Made by a program: the position numbers and the translations under genes. Below, in pieces: positions 24,013-35,966 of a stretch of DNA of 64,000 nt; position 1 is the first letter of the stretch; each line of letters opens with the position of its first letter. Under the pieces are notes generated by a model, which saw only the letters and a list, made by a program, of their open reading frames with translations, ran no database searches and had not been told where the DNA came from. The DNA lies in NCBI RefSeq assembly GCF_030272615.1, contig NC_081412.1, forward strand, positions 546,604,202-546,668,201. Reading direction: 5' to 3'. Source of the stretch: Cryptomeria japonica. Lineage: Eukaryota; Streptophyta; Pinopsida; Cupressales; Cupressaceae.

Positions 24013-26736
24013 TGATAACTCAATGATGAAAAGTGAGTACCAAACCGGAACTGAGCCAGGGGGTGAATCAGTACAGACACAAAAACTTTTCCTAAACTAG
24101 TTTGACTGTAAACAATGAAGTTGACTGGCAATCACTAACACCGGTCTAAACCAGATTACTACCAGTTAAACACAATGAGACTTTGAAAGACATAAACCAG
24201 CAACACTTAGATTTCCATACAACCTACTCCCTCACTTCCACTTTATCCTTATGCATAGACAGATAATCTACCATCAGAAATATAATAACTTGCTAGATCA
24301 ACATGATTCACCACTTGACAGAAAATAACAAAACATTACATGAAGAGGCATCACACATGACACACATATTTTTTCACATGGAAACCCAACTGGGAAAAAC
24401 CATGGTGGGGAGGAATAACCACAAGCTGTTCTTGAACTCTTTAGAAGTCCGCTCTGTTAGGAGCCTAGTCCGGTTAAAGACTATTACAATAGGTTCTGCT
24501 AGGAACCGATCCTGCTAGGGATCTCTTGGTTAAGGGATGGCTAGAATACCCGGTTAAGGGTTAAACCCTGTTAAAGGTTACCTTGTTAGAGGATTTTATG
24601 AACTCAATGGTTTTGAGTCACCCTATTAAAGGATTTATAGCAAGCCGGTTAAGGCTACCCTGTTAGGATATGTAGATGTATAAAAATGACCATATTCCTA
24701 AATGAATAATTTATGTTCATTTCTTTATTTAATTAAATCCAATTTAATTAAATTATCCCTCCATCCACTTGCATTCTCCTACATTTCCCACTTGCTTCCT
24801 AAACCCCTTCCTAATTTCTTCTAGACTCTTCTAATTGCTTCTAATTAGCCTAACCCATCTTCTAAACTTTGTCACATCCCTAAGCAAGGGGAGGTCACTT
24901 CTCAAAACCTTAAAGTCTTTGATAACCATTAAAGGCTTCAAGTCTTCAACCACTTAATTTTCCAAAGTCTCCCAAACCATTAATGGTTAATTCAACCCTC
25001 TTACATGGTTAGAGACTTTTTGCCTAACTTAACCTTCATTCAACCCAAGGGTCTCATCAAGGCTTTAATGCTTTGACCATGATTATCTCTTAATCATTTG
25101 CACAAGAGTTTATCCTTGGATTAACTCTTAATCCAATGGGTAATCCTAACTTAAGCTTATCCCTTACCCCATAGATGACCATGAAGTCTTCTCAGGCATT
25201 TAATGCCTCCAACCCCTTCTCTCAACCCAACCCAATGTTGACATTTGCCACCATTTCATTGGTGCAAATTGCAAACATGGATTCCCAGCTTTCAAACTCA
25301 ACCCTTGATTAAACCTTTCAATCCTGACCATCCATTGCCCTATTTTTGCTATAAATAGAGCTCTCATTCCTCCATTTTGAGAATCCAAGTTTGTAGTATC
25401 ATACTTATGCTCAAATACATTCAAGCTTTCATACCATTTTATTCTCATCATTTTAGCCTCTCTTTTACATAGAAATTAATCTAAATATGCATGTTTAGAG
25501 TACTTTCTTTATCATTTAACTCAATCATAGACTAATATATCATGTTAGGATAGTATTTATACTAACCTTGTCATCTTATAATCTACTTTATTGGATTTCT
25601 AGAATCATGCATAGCTTAGGATGCATTTCATTCTAAAATCTATCAAAAGCATCCCTTGTTCTTGCATTTGGCATCCCTAAACCATTTTTCTCAATGATCT
25701 GAGAGAAAAAACATTGGTTTGAGGGACCATGTAAGATAGAGAACCATGGGACCCACCTTGGGAAGTTGAGTGATATTTCATTACTCCATAGCTTGCATCA
25801 AGAAGTCCTGTGTGTGTGAGCAAGGCTCCATAGAGCTCCGTTTTTCGCATTTTGAGTTCTATCAACCTGCTTTTCTTGCATACAGGATATTTTTGAACTA
25901 TTGAAGTGGTTAGAGATCAACAGGTATTACAATGATCTGGTAACAGCACTCAATGCCAATGCAGATCTGCTTTAGTTCCTTCCTTCTGCACACACACTCT
26001 GCAGGTATCAATTCTCTTATCTGGTCTAGCAAGAATCATGTATCTCTACACTTAGATACACACACAACATTTTCCAACAACCTCAACATGAAACACAACA
26101 TCAAACTTATAGGAAACAGATAGGTCAGTAGCATAAACCCTAAACCCTAAACATTTAGGTTGAGTAATTCAGTCGGTTCAATCCTAACCATTGAACACTT
26201 TGCATTGAATACAATTATCTTGAACAGATCTCAAGATGTTCTCCATCGTTCGTTCTCCACCACTTCTTGGAGGTGATAACCCATCTCGCGTTCTCCACCA
26301 TTTGCAGAGACTTCACACATTCCTGAGGTAGATAGGATCAATCTCCTTCATGCAAGATCCTTCACGCGCACAAGGCTGATGTGGCAATATGATCTGATCT
26401 CCATTACAATGCTAACTCATCACATGATGTCATCAGTTGAATCACACAGGCTTGAAACACTTCAACTGGAAACCTTGAAGCTGAGACTACCAACAGGTAG
26501 TCATACCATATTAAACATTGATAGAAAACATTCCATATACCGTTTCACATTTCAACATACCGGTTCACTTGGAAAAACATACTGCTTCACTTTTTCACAT
26601 ATACCTGGTCACAACATCATACCAGTTCACTTTGCCAGTTGCTTAGCTTTAATATACTGGTTCACTCTTCAGCATATTAACATCAATGACAACATACAAT
26701 ATCATCATGTCATCATACTTTGCACATATGCCAACA
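24013..26736 (-). repeat. Element C 5' LTR, split by a solo LTR
   Basis: Ends TGTTGGCATA (26736) and GAGTTATCA (24013) in the sense direction; about 1,505 bp after removing the insertion at 24671-25889. It matches 18120-19603 throughout on both sides of the insertion. PBS complement is at 24000-24010. Confidence 0.88.
24671..25884 (+). repeat. Solo LTR of a different family
   Basis: 1,214 bp, beginning TGTAGATG and ending GCATACA, with target duplication GGATA at 24666-24670 and 25885-25889. No internal region or second LTR is present. A TATA box, CTATAAATAG (25349-25358), puts the promoter on the plus strand. Solo LTRs arise by recombination between the two LTRs of a full element. It is the youngest event in the C/D stack. 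The open frames inside it (for example 25200-25451) are not credible genes. Confidence 0.87.
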
Positions 26737-26741
26737 CATTT

Positions 26742-27854
26742 TTCAGTGCATCTATAAGCATCTTAGCATATGCATCCAGGATGTTTTCACCTACCTCATA
26801 ACCCATTTCTTCAATCCATATCTTCTAGGGTATCACAACTTCCATAAGAGTTTCATCCTTTTTCACCATGAAACAGATTTCAGTTGAGTATTTCTCAACT
26901 ATGTATTTTGGAATTCTTTCCCTCGACTTCATGGCTTTTTTAAATGATTTGAAGTATCCCCAAACTTTTTCATCTCGTTAGTTCCCCAAACCAGTGATAA
27001 CACCCTTAATCTTCCTGCCTACCAATATATTGAAGGCCCATTTCCTTTTCCCCAAACTTGGTATCTCATTCAAAAAAAAAAGCATTAGGCACAATATCAT
27101 ATTTCCATACCAGAATACTCCTTTCTTTTCTCCCTTGATCTTTCCCAAGTTCATAATCAACTCTTCTTTCATCCAATCACACAGATCATACTTTTCATCC
27201 TTCTTCAACATTTGATAATAAACAAAAATGAAAGAGCTAGAAACAAAGTTATGTCAGTTAGATTGGGTTACCTTGTAACCTATAATCATGCTGATGAATT
27301 TGACATCCTTGTCAGTAATGGTACTGACTCTCATTGATCGACTGTCAGAGGTTGCACCTATGAGCTTGTTGATTTGATCATTTGATATCTTCTTCTCTGG
27401 TTTCTGACCTATCTGAGGTAAGCTAGTGATAGCTCTGATTGCTTCCTTGGTGATCTTGTGGGGTCTATCCAACCAGATAAATTCACCATGAACTCTACTC
27501 AGCATGTACTAGATTATTTCATCCTCAAACTCAGGAATATCCAAGATTCAGGTTAACCCTAGGTCTACAATATGTTTGAATTCAGGCTTGATGATTCTGG
27601 AGTCGTTCAATGGTTCAAATATGTACATTGATTTGATTTTAGTTGTTCCCAAGTCCACTAGATTGTAGTGGATTTAAGCTCTGACATCCTCAACATAAAC
27701 AACGCCTTTGGGAAACCTCAAAAAAGTGTCGACCGAATCATTCGGAGTTGAAATATGAGGGCATCTTTTGAATATTGGTCTTAGACCAGTCCTTAACCTC
27801 TACTATAGTGGAATTTTCAATGAAAGTGGGTACATAAGAAGAACCAACCTCCAT
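26742..27854 (-). pseudogene. Element D ORF2, N-terminal part
   Basis: ATG at 27854 (MEVGSSYVPTFIENSTIVEV). The conserved ORF2 core is present: LSRVHGEFIWLDRPHKITKEAI, KLIGATSDSRSMRVSTITDKDVKFISMIIGYK (about 27480-27270), then CDWMKEELIMNLGKIKGEKKG (27200-27110) and VGRKIKGVITGLGN. Frameshifts and stops break it in at least four places. It is closer to E ORF2 than to NA ORF2, yet the motif order is the same. Copia C interrupts it at 26741. Confidence 0.62.
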
Positions 27855-28249
27855 TTCAAATGATTGAATTGCAAAAATACTTGGAAATAGTCATTGGTGA
27901 CAAACCCTAGATATCTCCTTTGAATGAAGTTGAAATCATTGATGGTTGCTTTTGATCACTCTGAATCATCTTTGCCTCGCTCTGTATCACTCTCAATGCA
28001 AGGTGATCATACTGAAGTGAATTCTTCCTTTTATCCTTCGAAAAACCCTAATTCACCATCAACATAAATGTCTTCCGGTGAGACATACCAGATCTTGATT
28101 CAACATATATATGTTGGATAAACCTTCTCAGATGTCTGAAACTTCCTTTCAGATCTCTTCCCTAGAGAATATGCAAAATTTTCATGAAATTTACCTACCC
28201 CTAAGGCATCTACCTCAATTTTTCAGATGAGTTTCATGTCAGTGCAGGA

Positions 28250-29420
28250 ACATTCTACTCTATCGGTTGAGTATCCAAGTAGTTTCATCTCCTGATTGAT
28301 CATCTAAATTCCTGACCCATCTCTTGGTATGATCATTGCAGATTTCATTAATCTTTTTCTTTCCTTTATCATTTGATCCATTATTGCTAACTGGTGGATA
28401 TTTTCTTCTACAAAACTTAGTTATGTGTCCAATCTTGTTGCATGCATAACATGTAACATTATTCATTTGAATTTCTTTTCTATAACTGGGATAATTGCTT
28501 GACCTACACTGATTAGCCATATGTCCAAACTTTCCACATGCATGACATTTTACATTCATTTTTCAATCTTTTGTCTTATGACCATACTTATTGCATTTGG
28601 AACATTGATTGGGGACAGAGTTATAATTCTGATTTGCTCTATTTCTACATTGTCTAACCATATGACCAAATTTATTACAAACAAAGCATCTACCATTGAA
28701 GTTGTGAGCATTGAGTTGCCTTACCAGTGTCCTCTAGTTCCAGTTGTTTTGATCATTCTGCATACTAGATGTCTGATCTTCACTTGTAGTACCAGAGCTC
28801 TAGCCTTGTTCAAATCGAAGTCCCCTGAAGTCTTTATTCTACCTTTGCATCTCCAATAATTCATTAAGTTGTGTTGAACTAGCCTTGAATTTGTCCTTAT
28901 ACTTCTATTCAATAGTCAAATCATCTCTTAATATTATCACCTATCTTTCATGTTCTTGTTCATTGTTTTGGAATTGCATTAATTCTATTCTCAACACATC
29001 ATTTTAATGGGCTAACCTGATGCATTCTTCAGATTTGTCCTTCAATGATCTAGTAAGGTCTTCCTCCTTTTTCTTTTTGTCTTCAATTTCCTTTGCCATC
29101 CTCATAGTTAGGGCTTGTGTTTCATTCTTCATAACTTCATTTTTTTGATTCAACTTCTAACATAGGTTCTTTAGAGTATCCTTTTCTTCATCATTTTGAT
29201 CTTGCAATTGTTCAACAGTTCCTTTCTTTTGGCTTTAACATTAGATAACATTTCTTGCAGAGTGATAATGAATTATTTTGCAGATCTAAGTCCATCTTCT
29301 AGCCTTATGTTCTTAAATTTTTTTTCTTCAAAATCTTCAAGAGCAACTTCTAGCTACTGCCTCAAACACATCTCGATGGAATCCGGATTCAGGATTTCCC
29401 TCAACCTGTTAGGCTTCCTC
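28250..29420 (-). pseudogene. Element D ORF1: coiled-coil zinc-knuckle gag-like protein
   Basis: Degenerate minus-strand coding after the PBS: Glu/Lys-rich coiled coil (29420-28900), then CCHC boxes, the clearest being CHACGKFGHMANQC (about 28545) and CYACNKIGHITKFC (about 28450), with two more boxes upstream containing stops (28700-28570). It ends near 28260. The four-box array and position match NA ORF1. No pol follows: the next coding is ORF2 from 27854. Confidence 0.6.
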
Positions 29421-29430
29421 CAAGGTGCAA

Positions 29431-29443
29431 GGCTTTGATACCA
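29431..29443 (-). promoter_or_regulatory. Element D primer binding site
   Basis: The minus strand reads TGGTATCAAAGCC two bases from the LTR end, one change from the initiator methionine tRNA complement. Confidence 0.8.
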
Positions 29444-29445
29444 AT

Positions 29446-30289
29446 TGTTGGAATCCAGAAACACTGAGAGGGGGGGTGAATCAGTTTTCTACCGGAATAT
29501 AAGATTTTGTCCTTATCAAAGAAAGCATTCATCAATCGGTAAACATAAATACATATAACTGAAACAAATAATGCAATCACATAAATGAACACCATAACAC
29601 AGAGAATTTATACATGGAAAAGCTTAATGAGGAAAAACCATGGTGGGATTTGTGACCCACAATATCAATTCATTGGCCATATGAAGATATATTACACATA
29701 ATAGGGGCCTACACATGGAGGAAGGCACACTACTCATCACCAAGTCTCAATGACTACAATCACTTTTTGATACAAAAATGCAAAACTGAACTCATATAAT
29801 GCATCTACTATACCTAATTGAGTTTTGATTAAGGCTCTGACTGTTCTGGTTCTTAAACCCTAAACCCTTTCCAAAATAACATACACCTTATAAGTACCTT
29901 AGAAATCATCTACAGATCATTATAGAATATTGCTTTCGAATAAAAATGATCTCGTATACATAAACTTTGCATTTCAGATCTTATCTCTAATGTTATATGA
30001 AAATGACCTAATAGACTGACTTATATACCCTTACAAACATTTATGCCATATGTCATCTTACATACAAAATGATAATACATGTTGGCTCATTATGAATTAT
30101 AAAATGATTTACCGGATACTACCCTTGTCAGATCTCCAAGTGATGTCGGCTTCCCATATCGATACCTAGTTTGTCGATTACCTTTGAAATCCTTGATGCC
30201 GATGAAGTGTTTGTTAGATGGTGATGTGAACTAAAATATGGTTCCATCAATGGCAACATAAGGAACCGAATGAGTGTCAATTGCCAACA
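29446..30289 (-). repeat. Element D 5' LTR
   Basis: 844 bp bounded by the inverted ends TGTTGG and CCAACA. Arms ACTGA (29463-29467) and TCAGT (29481-29485) flank seven G. It shares a core module (a GGAAAAACCATGGTGGG-like word) with the C, E and NA LTRs. Confidence 0.82.
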
Positions 30290-31640
30290 CAATGACATAC
30301 AATAATATGGCTTCCTTGATTGACTCCATGACAACACCTAAAACTCAAATTGTCTTCACCAAAGATGAGTTACCTCCTCATGAATTTCAACACCAATATG
30401 ATCTTATGATTGTTATTTTTATCAATATAAATTCTATAAAATGAAACCTTGTGGATAATGGTTGTGGCCTTAATGTTTTTAGTTTTAACTTATTACATAA
30501 GATTAACATGGCCACTTCTCTCATCAAACCTGATTCTCTTACTATATGTGGCTTTGATAATGTGGCTAGGTATTCATTAGGTATCATAACCTTGCCTATT
30601 AAGGTAGGACCAGTTACCTTATCTACACCTATTCATGTCATACCTGATAATTTGACCTAAGATTTGTTGTTAGGAAGACCTTATATTCATAACATGAAAG
30701 ATGTCCCTTCTACTTTGCATGGGCAAGTCAAATTCATTTATAACAACAAGATGTATACCTTGTTTGCCGATACCAATCTCCAAGCTTGTTTACAAACAGC
30801 TCCTTCTAAGTCTACCTCTACTAGTTCCTCTCCAACTGCTTTTAAAGTCCCTTCCAACATTTTTTTTTCTTCTAGCACTTCTTTTTTTTCTAATGCTCCT
30901 ATTCCTCCAAATAATCTTGAGAATATCGAAAAGGATTCTTTTCAATCCAAATATCCTCCCAAAGATGTCTTTTCCCTCGAAAATGTACTCTTGGATGATG
31001 ATTGGGGATCTTTAGACTTTAACCCTACCTTTGTAGGAGAATATAAAATCCCTATGAGAGAATCTAAGGTCAAAAAGAAGAAAGATGAGGATGAACCTAA
31101 AAAGCAACCCACTTTATCTATACAATTAAGTAAAAACTTTGTGGATGCTTCAAATTATAAACCTTCACCTATTTCTACTTCAACTGATTTTGACATTCAA
31201 ACTCACAAAATCCTCCTTCCCTTATAGAAATTGCTTACATGTATGGTATTGGTTTCCATATCCTAGCTAAGAGTGGATATAACGACAATGGTTGTGGTGC
31301 TCAAGAACAAGGGATCAAATTTCCTATAGAAATTAATTTTCATGAGACATATTTTGGACTTAGATACAATCCCCTCAAACCTACCAAAGCCTCCAAGAGA
31401 CCATCTTTTAGTGTTATTATCATTTACTTTTCTTATAAAATCCTTTAATTAAAGCATACTGAGTATATTAATTCTAATTCAATTGTCTTCACTTTGGATG
31501 TCTTTTCTACATATGATTCCTTAGTTGAGTTCCTAGGATCTTATGATAATCTTCCTCATTACCACCATAACTGTGGGTTTTCGTATTGTTTGAATGTGGA
31601 AGAATAATTTGGGGAAGATGCCAAATTAGCTAAAGATAAT
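30290..31640 (+). pseudogene. Gypsy G protease region and linker
   Basis: Plus strand. IVFTKDELPPHEFQHQYDLM (about 30340-30400) leads to the protease motif LVDNGCGLNVFSFNLLHK (about 30448), with the Asp-Asn-Gly form I associate with plant gypsy elements, and later LLGRPYIHNMKDVPSTLHGQVKF (about 30670-30740). A Ser/Pro-rich linker and a Lys-rich segment reach 31227. Stops and a frame change are visible (for example 30660). The gag and 5' LTR of G are missing because D was inserted at 30290. Confidence 0.72.
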
Positions 31641-33080
31641 GATGAGATGATTAAGGAGTTCCCTCAACTAAAGGATATTCCTCAGCAAAGTAATCTCCTT
31701 ATAAGTGATACCATTGACATCAAGATGGATCTTTGTAATGAAGATAAAATTATAAAGATAGGGAAGTTCCTAATTGATGAAGAACACAAAGAATATTCTA
31801 AATTTCTACATGAGTTCCTTGAAATATTTTCTTGGATATACTCTGACATGCCTGGCATTGATCCTCAGATCCTCACTCAAAACATTGTCCTAATTCCTGA
31901 TGGTAAATCTGTGAAGCAGAAGATTAGAAAAATGAATCCCAAAATAGCTTTACTTGTCAAAGCTGAAATTTAAAAACTATTGGATGCATGATTCATTCAC
32001 CCTATTGATTACTCTCCTTGAATTTTGAATATTGTCGGTGTGGCTAAACTTGATAACAAAATTTGAATGTGTACTGATTTTTGAGATCTCAATAAGGCTT
32101 CCTTAAAGGATGGTTTTCCACTTCCCAACATTGACATAATAGAAAATTCTACTGTCGAACATGCCTTGTTGTCCTTTATGGATGGCTTCTCAGGATATAA
32201 TAAAATCTTCATTAATCCTCAAGATCAATTTAAAACTTCTTTCACCACCCCTTGGGGCATGTTTTGTTGGGATGGTGCCTTTTGGATTGAAAAATGCAGG
32301 CGCTATCTACCAACGTGCTATGAATCTTATCTTTGATGATTACATACATAAAATACTAGAAGATTACGTTGATGACATATTAGATAAATCCATACCTCAT
32401 TTAGATCATGTTAAGATCCTTTGTCAAGTATTTGAGATAATTTTTAAATACAGCATGCTCTTGAATCCCTAAAAGTGTGGTTTTGGTGTGTATAGTAGAA
32501 AAATGTTAGGGTTCTTAGTCTCGCATCATGTTATTGAGGTGGATATGAAAAAGCAATATGTTATAGTTAACATGCTACCTCCTAAAAATATTTCCCAATT
32601 GAGAAGTTTGCAAGGAAAGATACAAGCTATTTGTAGGTTCATGTCATAACTTGTGGATCAAACTTTCCCTTTCACTCAATTGCTCAAGAAGAACACCACC
32701 TTTCAATGGAATGAGTATTATCACCAAGCCTTTGAGGATTTAAAGTCTTATTTGGCCAACCCTCCTGTCTTACAACCTACTAATCCTACTAAATCATTTC
32801 TTCTATACACAACTATTTCTTTTCACGCTCTTGTAACTTTATTGGCACAATGTAGTAGTGACAGTAAAGAATGCCTGGTCTATTACATAAGCTGCACTTT
32901 ACTCGATTATACAGTCCGATATAATGCGATAGAAAGGCAATGTCTTGCTCTTGTTTTTGCAACCTAGAAGCTGAGGCATTACCTTTTGAATGCTGAAGTT
33001 CATGTTATCATTAAATTTGATCCTTTGAAGCATCTTTTTTCTACGAGAGCCTTTCAAGACATCTAGCAAAGTGGGTTATG
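31640..33080 (+). pseudogene. Gypsy G reverse transcriptase and RNase H
   Basis: RT signatures in order: SDMPGIDPQILTQ (about 31845), DFLDLNKAS-like with a stop (32080), FMDGFSGYNKI (32176), VPFGLKNAGAIYQRAMN (32273) and the catalytic YVDDIL (32366). RNase H follows: TFQWNEYYHQAFEDLKSYL (32700), then YNAIERQCLALVFAT (32920). Frame changes near 32250 and stops near 31970, 32020, 32470, 32650 and 32967 make it inactive. Confidence 0.85.
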
Positions 33081-33505
33081 ATGTTAACTGAATTTGACCT
33101 GAAATTTATCTCTCAAAAAGAAATTAAAGGACAAGCATTGACTAACAACCTGGCTGACGCTCCTTCATCTCTGACATTACCTAATCAAGAATCCTTTCCT
33201 AATGAGTTTGTTCTTCCTATTGAGACTGATGAAACTTGGGAGTTGAATTTTGATGGCTCTAGGTGTCGTACAGGCTCAGGGATAGGGGTTGTTCTATTTC
33301 CCCCTAATAAAAAACCTATTATCTTATCCTACAGTCTTAACTTCTTATGTACCAATAACATTGTCGAGTGTGAAGCCCTTATAGCTGGTCTTAAAGTGGC
33401 TTTAGCCTTGAATTTCAAGCATATACATATCTATGGTGACTCCCAATTGATCATTAGACAAGTTACAAGAATTCACCAGGATAAACAAGATAAATTATCA
33501 TAATA
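33080..33505 (+). pseudogene. Gypsy G second (archaeal-type) RNase H
   Basis: ELNFDGSRCRTGSGIGVVLFP, TNNIVECEALIAGLKVAL and IYGDSQLIIRQV show the Asp, Glu, Asp pattern of the RVT_3/aRNH domain. An extra RNase H between RNase H and integrase is the hallmark of the Tat clade of plant Ty3/gypsy (established knowledge). The stretch is open and uninterrupted. Confidence 0.82.
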
Positions 33506-33879
33506 TCGAGACCTGGCCTTATTCTTGATAGAAAAATTATTTCCTATACCATGGAGCCTATCCTGTGGAAGGATAATCAACATGTTGATGCATGGTGTGT
33601 GTCACTTCCCTCGTATCCTTAGAGGACCTTGTGGTGGACCATAAATTTGTTATTCATAACCTTTCTTCTTCGGTCATCGCTGATAATCCTAGTGAGGTGT
33701 CTTATTGCTATACTTTAGATTTTGACAAATGGTAGTCATATATCTCAAGATATTTGACCGATGGTACATTTACAGATTCTACAAGTAAAAGTGCTAGAGC
33801 TAGGATTCACAAGTTAGCTACAAGATACATTATCCTTTCTAATGTCCATCTTTTATAGGAGGGGTTATAATGGTTTTCT

Positions 33880-34510
33880 CCTTTGTTATCTCAACAAAAT
33901 AGAAATCCTGATTTCTCTTGAGGAAGCACATTCAGGTGCTTGTGGGGGGCATTTTGGGGGCAAAAATTTAGTCCAACGGTTTCTATGAATGGGATATTAT
34001 TGATAAACCATGGAGAGAGATTCCTTCATGTTTGTTAAGAAGTGCCATCAGTGTGAACAACACAATAATTTGATTCATGATCCTGCACAAGAACTTAAGT
34101 CACAAGTGGACTCTTGGCCCTTTTCCATGTGGGGTTTGGATCTTATTGGAAAAAATTCTCCTCCTTCATCTCAAGGGCATACTTTTATTATAACTTCTAC
34201 AGATTATTTTACGAAGTGGGTAGAAGTAGTTCCTCTTCGATTCACTACTGGTGAAGTAATTTGTCAATCATCTTAGATAACATCATTTCACAATTTGGAA
34301 TTCCTTCCACTTTTCTCTCTGACAATGGGACTTCATTCAAGAACAATGATGTGAATAAATTTCTCAATAAATACCATATTCAACATCACTTTTCCGCACA
34401 TTATTATCCTCAATCTAATGGCCAAAATGAGTCCTCTAACAAAATCCTTGAACAAGTTCTTCGTAACACTGTAAATGACCATGGTAAGGATTGGCACACC
34501 CAGTTGACTT
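33880..34510 (+). pseudogene. Gypsy G integrase, N-terminal and core part
   Basis: Zinc domain residues: EEAHSGACGGH (about 33920) and CHQCEQH (34035). Core: WGLDLIGKN (34130), FLSDNGTSFKN (34312) and NGQNESSNK (34420) give the DDE triad. NA-3 cuts it after HTQLT at 34510. A frame change lies near 34270. With one copy of GACTT it continues in frame at 42265. Confidence 0.85.
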
Positions 34511-35694
34511 TGATGAATACTAAGAGGGGGGGTGAATTAGTATACCAAAAATTACTAAACTCAAACACTTTATCAGTCTAGTAGTAAACCAATATAACAG
34601 TTTAACTAACAAACTAGTTAACACAAATGCAAACCAAACAACAAGTAAGGTATTCACCCACAGAAGCACAATCACCATAACACAAGAGATTTTGACATGG
34701 AAACCCAAATGGGAAAAACCACGATGAGATGAAACTCACAAGTAACTATCTGCAGAATAGTAACCAGACCGGTTAAGGTCAGACAATGTTCTTTACCAGA
34801 ACAAATCCTGTTAGGAATCTCAATCTCTGTTAGGAGATAAGTCCAATTAAAGACTACCTTGTGAGAGGATTTTAGATCCACAGATGTGAATCACCTTGTT
34901 AGAGGATTTACAATGGCTTTTCTAGGCCTACCCGGTTAAGGGTTTCTAACTTGTCAAAGATGTGAGTAATCAACAAGTGAATGATCTAGCAAATAGTACA
35001 GTCTACTTGGTTAGATCCATGATAGCTCATTGTTAATGCATTTCAACATTACTTCAATCTTCTGTAAATCCACACTCTGTTACAACACACAGACTTGATC
35101 TTTTCTATTAAGATCGTACATACAAGAACTCATCAACCACCACAAACCCTAACAGCTACACACATACTAAAACCCTAGACATGATGTCCTTAAAAGGAAT
35201 CTAATTTCATGTCAGTCCAATAGGATTACATTGCAAGTTCCTAGGTTCATTGTATTTAGACACATTTGGTAACACGACACAAAATCACCATCAAAGTGTC
35301 TGTGGATGGTAACTCATCACAAAGATATACTGGTTGGTAACTCATCATAGAGTATTACCAGTTTATACAACTTTACTGATTACCGGTTGGTAACTCAGAG
35401 TAATACTTGTTTAGCAGATTACCGGTTGACACAAATGAAGACTAGGAAAATGATAACCTCTGCTTCTAGTTCCTTTTCTCCGTTCCGCTTGAGATCCTCG
35501 AACTGCTTGAGGTCCTCATGCCGCTTGAGATTAGTAAACACTTTCTGCAAGACACCGATAGTCTAAAGAATATAACATAATACCAGTTTGAAACAGATAC
35601 CAGTTGGGCATAACTCATACATACAAAAAGTGATCTCATAGCAAGTGTGTGTCCATCAATGACAATCACAACATAATCATCAAAAATGCCAACA
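34511..35694 (-). repeat. NA-3 3' LTR
   Basis: 1,184 bp. Arms ATACTAA (34517-34523) and TTAGTAT (34537-34543) flank a run of seven G. The start TGTTGGCATT at 35694 follows a PPT reading AATGCCAAAGGGGGAAAT. Confidence 0.92.
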
Positions 35695-35966
35695 ATTTCC
35701 CCCTTTGGCATTGATGGCAACACTTAGGAAAAATTTTGACATCTAAGTGGTTTTACAAAAAAAATATGCCATAATAAAAAATACTCCCCCTAAGCATATA
35801 CACTATCCCTTTGTAGAAAAGAAAATGTATACTACTTCCTTATAGAGATAAACATGAGTATACATAGCATGCATCAAGATTTTAAATACCAGAATACTTG
35901 TCCCCATTTGCCAACAATGACAAAATATAGCTATATAACCCCTGTTTCTATTAGCTGAATAAATGT

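Larger units (their letters stand above)
18120..26736 (-). mobile_element. Element C: Ty1/copia retrotransposon, full structure, decayed
   Basis: LTRs at 18120-19603 and 24013-26736 (the second enlarged by a solo LTR), flanked by target duplication CATTT (18115-18119 and 26737-26741). Internal order on the minus strand is gag, protease, integrase, RT, RNase H, which defines Ty1/copia. The PBS reads TGGGATCAGAGC, one mismatch from the initiator methionine tRNA site. The PPT is the same as in NA-1. The polyprotein has many stops, so C is now inactive. It inserted into ORF2 of D. Confidence 0.93.
17540..30289 (-). mobile_element. Element D: ORF1/ORF2 LTR element, left part outside or lost
   Basis: Minus-strand element with 5' LTR 29446-30289, PBS 29431-29443, ORF1 (about 28250-29420) and ORF2 (27854 downward). 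ORF2 is interrupted by copia C (18120-26736). D sequence stops near 17540, inside ORF2, where the flank of X begins, and no 3' LTR is present. Either X inserted into D and the rest lies left of the window, or D is truncated. On the right D abuts gypsy G within its protease region at 30290; the predicted target duplication is CAATG (30290-30294). Confidence 0.7.

Noticed and set aside
25200-25865. Small minus-strand frames
   Set aside because: They fall inside a solo LTR with exact target duplication.
17540-30289. Reading D as a truncated fragment only
   Set aside because: Possible, but the abrupt end against X, itself mobile-looking, fits an insertion into D; kept as an alternative and not as the main model.
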